64,000 bases of DNA, from assembly GCF_000384075.1 (NCBI RefSeq), contig NZ_KB913025.1, forward strand, positions 705,584-769,583, in the 5' to 3' direction. This stretch comes from Methylovulum miyakonense HT12 (GTDB lineage: Bacteria > Pseudomonadota > Gammaproteobacteria > Methylococcales > Methylomonadaceae). Both the position numbers and the translations under genes were made by a program. This document shows positions 58,060 through 64,000 of this stretch, one piece after another (position 1 is the stretch's first letter; each line of letters starts with the position of its first letter). The notes beneath the pieces are model-generated. The model saw nothing but the letters and a program-made list of their open reading frames with translations. It had not been told where the DNA came from and made no database searches.

Positions 58060-59013
58060 CTATACAAACCCCAAAAACATCTTATTTATTGAAATCCCCT
58101 GCAAAGCAGTCTCTATCGCTTTGCGGTCAAATTGCGGGGCAAGCAATTGGATCAATTCAAACATATAACCGCGTAAATAAGCATCCCGGCGTATGCCTAG
58201 ATAAGTGGTGCTGGGCGGAAACAAATGGCTGGCGTCGATAACCCCCAAACCGCTATCCCGCTCAGGGTCGTAAGCAATGTTCGCCAACAAACCGATCCCC
58301 AAGCCAAGATTGACATAGGTTTTGATGACATCCGCATCAATCGCGGTCAGCACCACATTCGGCGCCAGCCCCGCCTCGGTAAAGATGCGGTTGACCAAAG
58401 AACCGCCCGTAAAGGTGAAATCATAAGTGATCAACGGATAGCGCGAGATTTTTTCCAGGGTCAATGGCCGATCATCAAACAACGGGTGTGAATGCGGCGC
58501 GACAATACAACGGTTCCATTGGTAACAAGGGAAACACAGGAGCTTATCAAAATTGCTGATCACTTCCGTCGCGATGCCAATATCGGCTTCGCCACTCGCC
58601 ACCTGTTCGGCAACCTGGGTCGGATTGCCCTGATGGATATGCAATTTCACATCGGGATAACGCTGTATAAAGGCCTGCACAGCGGCTGGCAACCGGTAGC
58701 GCGCCTGCGTGTGCGTCGTCGCCAAGGTCAATGTCCCCGTTTCTTTTTGGCTGAATTCTTCACTGACGAGCTTGATATTGTCTATTTCACGCAATGCCCG
58801 CTCGGCCAAGTTTAAAATCAGCTTGCCCGATTCCGTGACACCGGTTAACCGCTTGCCATTACGCTCAAAAATATGCAGGTTCAATTCTTCTTCCAGCAAT
58901 TGGATCTGCTTGCTGACACCGGATTGCGAAGTATGCAGCACCTCGGCGGCTTGGGAAATGTTCAAGCCCTGACGCGAAATTTCACGCACATAACGCAACT
59001 GGTGCAGCTTCAT
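58060..59013 (-). CDS. cysB: LysR-type regulator CysB
   Basis: CysB activates sulfate-assimilation genes in response to N-acetylserine and sulfur starvation. The 317-residue protein begins MKLHQLRYVREISRQGLNISQAAEVLHTSQSGVSKQI, the CysB/Cbl type helix-turn-helix, followed by an effector domain with ATTHTQARYRLPAAVQAFIQRYPDVKLHIHQGNPTQVAEQV, whose TTHTQARY is diagnostic for the CysB group. It is divergent from a sulfite-exporter-family gene, an arrangement that suggests CysB controls it. The long effector domain matches sulfur-responsive CysB rather than ordinary LysR members. Confidence 0.93.
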   Translation of the reverse strand: MKLHQLRYVREISRQGLNISQAAEVLHTSQSGVSKQIQLLEEELNLHIFERNGKRLTGVTESGKLILNLAERALREIDNIKLVSEEFSQKETGTLTLATTHTQARYRLPAAVQAFIQRYPDVKLHIHQGNPTQVAEQVASGEADIGIATEVISNFDKLLCFPCYQWNRCIVAPHSHPLFDDRPLTLEKISRYPLITYDFTFTGGSLVNRIFTEAGLAPNVVLTAIDADVIKTYVNLGLGIGLLANIAYDPERDSGLGVIDASHLFPPSTTYLGIRRDAYLRGYMFELIQLLAPQFDRKAIETALQGISINKMFLGFV

Positions 59014-59024
59014 AATACCGCTCT

Positions 59025-59061
59025 ATATAACCAAATGATATAACCATAGCATAACATATCA
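59025..59061. promoter_or_regulatory. Candidate CysB operator between cysB and the exporter gene
   Basis: The 118-nt divergent gap holds two direct copies of ATATAACCA at 59025-59033 and 59038-59046 (13-nt period) and an inverted pair TGATAT (59036-59041) / ATATCA (59056-59061). The A+T-rich spaced repeats resemble LysR-type binding regions. No experimental CysB motif for this lineage is known to me. Confidence 0.5.
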
Positions 59062-59131
59062 TTAATAGTTGTAGATAAGCCCTGTTAAGATGTTTTCATA
59101 TTATCTTAACAATCAAAAAAGGTTATTACTT

Positions 59132-59941
59132 ATGAATTGGGAATATTCGCTTTCAGGCTTACTGGTCGGATTATTGGTGGGCATCACCGGGGTCGGCGGC
59201 GGCTCATTGATGACCCCTTTATTGGTGTTCTTATTTGGCTTCAAACCGTCAGTTGCGGTCGGCACCGATTTATTGTTCGCCGCCATCACCAAAACGGTCG
59301 GGGTCGGGGTACACCATACCAAACACAGCTCGGTCGATTGGAAAGTCGTCACTTGGCTGGCGGTAGGCAGCATCCCTTTTGCCATCGCCACATTGCTGGT
59401 ATTGAAGCATTTGATGGATATCGGCAAAGAAGTCACTGGCGCCATCACCTTCACCTTGGGCGTCGCCCTGTTGCTGACCGCCGTGTCACTGCTGGTGCGT
59501 AGCCTCCTGATACGCCGGGCGGGAAAGGTTGATGTCCCTAAAGACCAGGAAAATGACCTCGAAGTGATTGGCCGTTTCCATAAGCTGCAAATCCCCGCAA
59601 CCATTTTGACGGGTGCGGTGCTCGGTGTGCTAGTGACATTATCCTCAGTCGGCGCAGGCGCCTTAGGCACAGTCGCCTTATTGTTCCTGTACCCAAAAAT
59701 GAAAACCGTCAAAATAGTCGGCACGGATTTGGCCCACGCCATCCCGCTCACCGCTGTTGCAGGTTTTGGGCATTGGACATTAGGCAACGTGGATTTTGTG
59801 CTATTAGGCAGCTTACTGATCGGCTCCTTTCCGGGCATTTGGGTCGGCAGCCATATCAGCGCGAAAATCCCTGAACGTTATTTACGTCCAACTTTAGCCA
59901 CCATCCTGTTGTTGATCGGCGTAAAATTCGTCCTTGCTTAA
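59132..59941 (+). CDS. Sulfite exporter TauE/SafE family membrane protein
   Basis: TauE/SafE proteins are eight-helix transporters for sulfite, sulfoacetate and related anions. This 269-residue protein has the two GxxGxGGG-type halves of the family: LVGITGVGGGSLMTPLLVFLFGFKPSVAVGTDLLFAAITK near the N-terminus and TLSSVGAGALGTVALLFLYPKMKTVKIVGTDLAHAIPLTAVAGFGHW in the second half. Start ATG 59132 is the family-like start; an in-frame ATG 42 nt upstream lies in the operator-like region. Its place next to cysB suggests a role in sulfur anion movement. Confidence 0.88.
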   Translation: MNWEYSLSGLLVGLLVGITGVGGGSLMTPLLVFLFGFKPSVAVGTDLLFAAITKTVGVGVHHTKHSSVDWKVVTWLAVGSIPFAIATLLVLKHLMDIGKEVTGAITFTLGVALLLTAVSLLVRSLLIRRAGKVDVPKDQENDLEVIGRFHKLQIPATILTGAVLGVLVTLSSVGAGALGTVALLFLYPKMKTVKIVGTDLAHAIPLTAVAGFGHWTLGNVDFVLLGSLLIGSFPGIWVGSHISAKIPERYLRPTLATILLLIGVKFVLA

Positions 59942-59974
59942 GGGTACGCACGCTTCACAGCCAACCCCAACCAT

Positions 59975-60024
59975 AAGCCGGAATGCACCTGTCCGTGTAA
60001 ACGTGACACCGGAGCTTCCGGCTT
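59975..60024 (+). terminator. Compound hairpin after the exporter gene
   Basis: AAGCCGGAA (59975-59983) and TTCCGGCTT (60016-60024) form a 9-bp outer stem closing a 32-nt loop that contains its own GTGT/ACAC stem. AAATTTTT follows. It probably ends the exporter transcript; no second copy of this unit was seen in the window. Confidence 0.45.
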
Positions 60025-60126
60025 AAATTTTTACCTTCCAAACCTGGAACCTACACCGACCCATCAAAAACGCCGTAGCCTTCGCCTCTATCGTGGTTTT
60101 ATAATCCACTTCATTATCTAAACGAC

Positions 60127-61035
60127 TTGACCGCCAAGCCTGTGAAACACACGGACACTTTCAACCACATCGCCGGACAAATCCGTACAAGCCTAGGCGA
60201 ACCCTTCGACCTGCTATCCGCACAGCCGCTATCTGGCGGCGACATCAACTCCGCTTTCCGTTTGCAAGGCCGCAAGCGACATTATTTTGTCAAACTCAAC
60301 CGCCCGCAATTATTACCCATGTTCACCGCCGAACTGGCAGGTTTGCAGGAATTGGCGGCGACCCACACCTTGCGCGTCCCTCGCCCTATCTTGGCAGGCT
60401 CAACTGACGAGCATGCTTTCCTGGTACTGGAATACCTGGACTGGGGCGCGGGCAGCCCCTCCGCTAGCCGCTTGCTGGGGCAACAACTCGCCCAATTGCA
60501 CCGACAACCCCAAGCCTATTTCGGCTGGCACCGCGACAACACGATCGGCAGCACGCCACAGCCCAACGCGGGCCATACCAGCTGGCCTGATTTCTGGCGT
60601 GAACAACGCCTCGGTTTCCAATTGCAGCTGGCAAAAATTAACGGGCAGAATGGCCGCCTGCAAACCTTGGGCGAGCAATTATGCGGGAGCCTCGACGCTT
60701 TCTTTAGCGGCTACCAGCCCATACCGTCGCTATTGCACGGCGATTTATGGGGCGGGAACACCGCCGTTGACCCGCAAGGGCGGCCTGTTATCTTTGACCC
60801 GGCCTGTTATTACGGTGACCGGGAGACCGATTTGGCAATGACCGAACTGTTTGGCGGCTTCGACCGTGATTTTTACGCCGCCTACCAATCGGCCTGGCCT
60901 TTAGATCAAGGTTTTGGCACACGGAAAATCCTGTACAATCTCTACCACATTTTGAACCATCTGAATTTGTTCGGCGGTGGCTACGGCAGGCAAGCGGAAA
61001 ACATGCTGGCAAAGCTACTGGCGGAAATCAAATGA
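60127..61035 (+). CDS. Fructosamine kinase family protein
   Basis: Members phosphorylate ketosamines such as fructoselysine or ribulosamines, allowing protein deglycation. The 302-residue product shows the kinase core: K56 in YFVKLNR, E69 in AELAGL, the catalytic HGDLWGGN at 204-211, and the Mg-binding D224 in IFDPACYYGDRETDLAMTELFGGF. The start is uncertain: TTG 60127 is taken for the length, and GTG 60142 is possible; neither has a clear ribosome site. E. coli YniA is the closest well-known relative by motif. Confidence 0.88.
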   Translation: MTAKPVKHTDTFNHIAGQIRTSLGEPFDLLSAQPLSGGDINSAFRLQGRKRHYFVKLNRPQLLPMFTAELAGLQELAATHTLRVPRPILAGSTDEHAFLVLEYLDWGAGSPSASRLLGQQLAQLHRQPQAYFGWHRDNTIGSTPQPNAGHTSWPDFWREQRLGFQLQLAKINGQNGRLQTLGEQLCGSLDAFFSGYQPIPSLLHGDLWGGNTAVDPQGRPVIFDPACYYGDRETDLAMTELFGGFDRDFYAAYQSAWPLDQGFGTRKILYNLYHILNHLNLFGGGYGRQAENMLAKLLAEIK

Positions 61036-61137
61036 CCAGAACCTATTTTTGTCCCTATCCGCATTGAACCGCGCATAATAATGGCGGTCAAGTTGCAGCC
61101 CGTAACGGAAGCCCGGCTTCCCATACCAGAGAACCGT

Positions 61138-61500
61138 ATGATTAAAACCATCCACCTTACTTTTATATTGCTGTCCATTTTCAGCTTTGTCGGACGGGTT
61201 ATCTTGTCAGAAACCCACCCTAGCCTGCTCAAACAGCCCGTCATGAAAGTCGCACCGCACATCATCGACACCTTGTTATTGCTCAGCGGCATCATCCTGG
61301 TCTTTCAGGGATCATGGCTATCCGGCGAAAGCACTTGGTTACTGGCCAAGGTGCTGGCATTATTAGGTTACATCGGTTTGGGCGTCGTGACCATGCGCAC
61401 ACGCGGCACAACCCGCTGGCTGGCATTTGCTGGTACGATGGCGTGTTTTGTTTATATCGGCATAGTCGCCGTCACCAAAAACCCTTTGTTCTTCTTGTAG
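61138..61500 (+). CDS. SirB family four-helix membrane protein
   Basis: The 120-residue protein has four predicted membrane helices and the SirB pattern: HLTFILLSIFSFVGRVIL, then a PH-IID-TLLLLSGI stretch and WLLAKVLALLGYIGLGVVTM, matching invasion gene expression up-regulator SirB/YchQ. ATG 61138 is chosen; an in-frame ATG 57 nt earlier adds a non-conserved segment. The true role of the family is poorly defined. Confidence 0.85.
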   Translation: MIKTIHLTFILLSIFSFVGRVILSETHPSLLKQPVMKVAPHIIDTLLLLSGIILVFQGSWLSGESTWLLAKVLALLGYIGLGVVTMRTRGTTRWLAFAGTMACFVYIGIVAVTKNPLFFL

Positions 61501-61625
61501 TTAACACGGGCAAACAACCTCCTAACCGCTTTTGTCTGCTTAACCTTGCCCCTCCATTTCAGTGCCGCCTTGGCGCTGAAATAACTTATGGCGGATCCCG
61601 GTGCTTCAAATGGCCAAGTTTTTGA

Positions 61626-61646
61626 GGGGGAAACTGCTTTTCCCCC
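61626..61646. terminator. GC-rich hairpin upstream of the polysaccharide operon
   Basis: GGGGGAAA and TTTCCCCC form an 8-bp stem around CTGCT. The gap also lacks a T tract after the stem on either strand, so it is only a weak terminator candidate for the SirB gene. Confidence 0.35.
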
Positions 61647-61682
61647 GCGGCTTACAGATATTGCCGTTAATGGCTTGACAAG

Positions 61683-61711
61683 GTGACAGTGTTTTGAAAC
61701 CTAGCTACAAT
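61683..61711 (+). promoter_or_regulatory. Promoter for the polysaccharide export genes
   Basis: GTGACA (61683-61688) and TACAAT (61706-61711) are exactly 17 nt apart; each matches five of six consensus bases. Predicted start near 61718 gives a 36-nt leader before the Wza-like gene. Confidence 0.55.
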
Positions 61712-61753
61712 CGGACGCCAGACAATTATTACAGTCTTACCGTTTAAAACACT

Positions 61754-62761
61754 ATGGCCCATCCCTTTGCCCGACTTATCATCGCCTGCTACCTGTCATT
61801 ACTGTCTGCGTGCGGGGCATGGGAAAGTATTCCCGATGCTACGGGCCATGCTGAAAAAGCGTTTACCGTTCCGGACCGCTCGACCCGCTATTCCAATATA
61901 AGCGCGGTTGAGGCGTTTAAGGCCGACACCAAAAAAATCACCGATTACCTGTTATACGACGGCGATGACATTAACATTGAAGTCATCGGCAGGCCGGAAT
62001 TGTCGGGTGTGCAGCGCATAGGGCCGGATGGCCGGATTACCTTATCGGTGGTCGGTTCGGTGTCGGTGCGTAACCTCACCCGCGAACAAGCCGCCGAAAC
62101 CATCAATACCGCCCTGTCACCGTATTATTTGAATATTTTCACCACGGTGCGCGTCGAGCATTACAATTCCAACCGCGTGATCATTATTGGCCGTGTCGAA
62201 CATCCTGGCGAGCTGCTGTTCAATACGCCACCAAATTTGCTGGACATCCTTGCCCAAGCGGGTGGCATGCCGCTATTGCGTAAAGAACAGGTGCTGACGC
62301 GCTGCGCCATTATCCGCAAAGAAAAGATACTCTGGATAGACCTGACACGTTTGCTGACGGGTGACATCAGCTTAAACGTGCCGTTGCAACGTAATGATGT
62401 GGTGTATATTCCTGATGCGACCGACACGTCGGTGTTTGTCTTGGGCGCGGTCAATACGCCGGGGGTTTTACGGCTAACGCCACAAATGTCGTTTATGGAC
62501 GCCTTGGGCCAGGCGGGAGGCTTGACCAAAGACGGCAATACCCATGACATCCACCTCATCCGCCCCAGCGCCAACGTCAATATGAAAATCGACCTGACCG
62601 ATTTGTTAAAACCGCAACAGCAATTAAATGTCGCCATCAACGAAGGCGACATCATTTTCGTGCCTCGGCATGGGGTCAGCAAAATTGGTTATATCGTGCA
62701 ACAAATCAACCCCTTCAGCACCCTTTTTACCATTAGCCAAATAGGCGCGGTCGTCCCTTAA
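61754..62761 (+). CDS. Polysaccharide export lipoprotein (Wza-like)
   Basis: The 335-residue protein begins with a lipoprotein signal (LLSACG, with C20 as the lipidation site). A poly-export domain follows (about 65-150, YDGDDINIEVIGRPELSGVQRIGPDGRITL) and then two SLBB-type domains (about 155-235 and 240-315). In Wza such domains form the outer-membrane ring through which capsule or exopolysaccharide leaves the cell. The C-terminal ~20 residues may be the amphipathic membrane-spanning helix. Its stop overlaps the next start (TAATG). It is the first gene of an export operon that continues beyond the window. Confidence 0.92.
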   Translation: MAHPFARLIIACYLSLLSACGAWESIPDATGHAEKAFTVPDRSTRYSNISAVEAFKADTKKITDYLLYDGDDINIEVIGRPELSGVQRIGPDGRITLSVVGSVSVRNLTREQAAETINTALSPYYLNIFTTVRVEHYNSNRVIIIGRVEHPGELLFNTPPNLLDILAQAGGMPLLRKEQVLTRCAIIRKEKILWIDLTRLLTGDISLNVPLQRNDVVYIPDATDTSVFVLGAVNTPGVLRLTPQMSFMDALGQAGGLTKDGNTHDIHLIRPSANVNMKIDLTDLLKPQQQLNVAINEGDIIFVPRHGVSKIGYIVQQINPFSTLFTISQIGAVVP

Positions 62762-64000
62762 TGGCGGAATCCCAGCTTACCCCCGTAGCCAGCGAATCGG
62801 TGCCGACCGGGGCGATCATGCCCTTGGTCAGCCTGAAAAAGCATTGGAAAATCAGTGCCGGGGTGTTTGTGGTAATGGCTTTGCTTGGCATCCCCGTCGC
62901 GTGGAAAAAAGGCACCTCTTATTATGCCGTCACCGCCGTGGTACATGTCGCCCCACGTGTCGCCACCATCCTGCAAGACAGCAAGGAACAGGAAATCCCC
63001 TCCTACCAGCAATATCTGCAATTTTTGACGCAACAAGCCAGCACGGTGGCACGCTATGACATCGTTCTGGAGGCCTTAAAAAGGCTGGGCAATAAACGTT
63101 ATGTCTGGCAATTGCCTGACGAAGAAGACCGCCGCGCCGCCGAACGCTTACAGGCGGCGCTGGTTGTGAAACCTGTCAAAGACACCTATTTGTTTTCGGT
63201 GACATTGGAATCGGACAAAAAAGACTATCTGGATGACATCGTCAATACCGTCATTGCCGTGTACTTTGAAGAAGCGCGTAAGGATTTGATGCTCTATGCC
63301 TCGAAAGAACGGCTGGCGTTTTTGTACGGGCAACGTAAAAAATTTCAGGACATCGTTACCGAGAAGAAAAAACACCTGTCCGATATAGCCCAAGAAATCA
63401 GTGTCACGACCTTTGTTGATAACGCCCCCAACCCTTACGATGACTTGCTGGCGGACAGCCAAAAAGCTTATTCCGTCGCCCAACGCGAACGCATGGCGGC
63501 GGAAGCCGGTTTGCAGTTGTTCGAAAACCCTAAAGACGCGAAGGCCTCCGCCGCGCTCGAATCGCTGGTGTCCGAACAAGTCTATAAAGACCAGGGCCTG
63601 TACAGCCTGAAAGCCAATATGTATTTAAGGCGCAGCAAATTGGTCGAACAAATCAGCGGCTTGGACGTGAAGCATCCGTGGCACGAACAAATCAAAAAAC
63701 AACTGGCGGTGATTGAAGCGGAAGTGGTCGAGGCGACGACGCAATTGAGCAATGATGTCAAACGCATGTTGCTGGAAGAGCGCCGCTCAAAAGTCACGCT
63801 CACCCGGCAAATCGAACAGGGCTTGTTGGCGCAAATCACGGAACAAAAGAAACGCGCGTCTTGGTTTTCCAATAATTACAATGAAGCCCTGACCTTGACG
63901 CAGGATATAAAACGTTTTTACCAGCAATTGGAAACGGTCGAAAACCGCATCAATTTCATTGAGTTGGAATCCAACGCCCCCGGTTATATCCGTATGGAAA
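62761..64000 (+). CDS. Wzz/GumC-like chain-length determinant (partial)
   Basis: The frame opens at ATG 62761, overlapping the Wza-like stop, and has no stop to the window end, giving at least 413 residues. A membrane helix lies at about residues 28-46 (WKISAGVFVVMALLGIPVAW), followed by a periplasmic Wzz domain (AVVHVAPRVATI...) and a long coiled-coil region (QKAYSVAQRERMAAEAGL and later heptads). In this family a second membrane helix and often a cytoplasmic tyrosine-kinase domain come after; these would lie beyond 64000. With the Wza-like protein it would control polymer length and export. Confidence 0.88.
   Translation, partial: MAESQLTPVASESVPTGAIMPLVSLKKHWKISAGVFVVMALLGIPVAWKKGTSYYAVTAVVHVAPRVATILQDSKEQEIPSYQQYLQFLTQQASTVARYDIVLEALKRLGNKRYVWQLPDEEDRRAAERLQAALVVKPVKDTYLFSVTLESDKKDYLDDIVNTVIAVYFEEARKDLMLYASKERLAFLYGQRKKFQDIVTEKKKHLSDIAQEISVTTFVDNAPNPYDDLLADSQKAYSVAQRERMAAEAGLQLFENPKDAKASAALESLVSEQVYKDQGLYSLKANMYLRRSKLVEQISGLDVKHPWHEQIKKQLAVIEAEVVEATTQLSNDVKRMLLEERRSKVTLTRQIEQGLLAQITEQKKRASWFSNNYNEALTLTQDIKRFYQQLETVENRINFIELESNAPGYIRME

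Noticed and set aside
61108-61122. GGAAGCC-C-GGCTTCC palindrome before the SirB gene
   Set aside because: One-base loop makes a hairpin unlikely; no nearby promoter boxes, so an operator claim has no support.

Overview
The window is a chromosomal segment of a gammaproteobacterium. The lptG-lptF / pepA-holC-valS divergence, the pilB-pilC-pilD-coaE-zapD-yacG order, the Nudix-ThiE fusion, ubiK, cysB and the tRNA-tufB-secE-nusG-rplKAJL-rpoBC arrangement all point there. The overall gene set would suit a methanotroph-like lineage (Methylococcales), but no methane-oxidation gene is present, so that order-level guess is inference only. No rRNA, CRISPR array, insertion sequence, prophage or integron was seen.

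Left part (1-22.3 kb): the broken end of a Uma2-type endonuclease gene; the divergent lptF-lptG and pepA-holC-valS units; a type IV pilus assembly block (pilB, pilC, pilD) running into coaE, zapD and yacG; then on the minus strand a Nudix/thiamine-phosphate-synthase-like fusion, argJ, and a tightly overlapping trio of PP-loop tRNA thiolase-like protein, TusA-like sulfur carrier and CDF metal transporter. After these come pilU (+), ampD (-), a cinA-like gene with an eroded C-terminal domain (+), and a membrane-anchored coiled-coil protein of unknown function with internal repeats (-).

Centre (22.5-53.9 kb): one very long minus-strand information-processing cluster. It runs from tRNA-Tyr/Gly/Thr, tuf, tRNA-Trp, secE and nusG through rplKAJL, rpoBC, rpsLG, fusA and a second tuf into the complete S10, spc and alpha ribosomal protein sets, ending at rplQ with a strong terminator. 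The E. coli str and S10 operons are fused here: only 7 nt separate tuf and rpsJ. Visible control points are a tRNA-operon promoter, a terminator after nusG, an L10 leader, an rplL-rpoB attenuator, a promoter before rpsL and an extended -10 promoter before rpsM. The two tuf genes are almost identical and are much richer in G+C than the ribosomal protein genes around them.

Right part (53.9-64 kb): a speE-marR-ubiK unit in which the MarR protein carries an extra cysteine-rich tail; two small minus-strand membrane proteins; a carboxylesterase; a small membrane protein; a divergent cysB / sulfite-exporter pair with a likely operator between them; a fructosamine-kinase family gene; a SirB family gene; and the start of a polysaccharide export operon (Wza-like lipoprotein, then a Wzz/GumC-like protein cut by the window end).

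Most of the window is conserved housekeeping sequence. The least explained items are the repeat-bearing coiled-coil protein at 20.9-22.2 kb, the thiolase/TusA/CDF operon at 15.2-17.6 kb, the cysteine-tailed MarR protein and the tuf/ribosomal-gene compositional mismatch.
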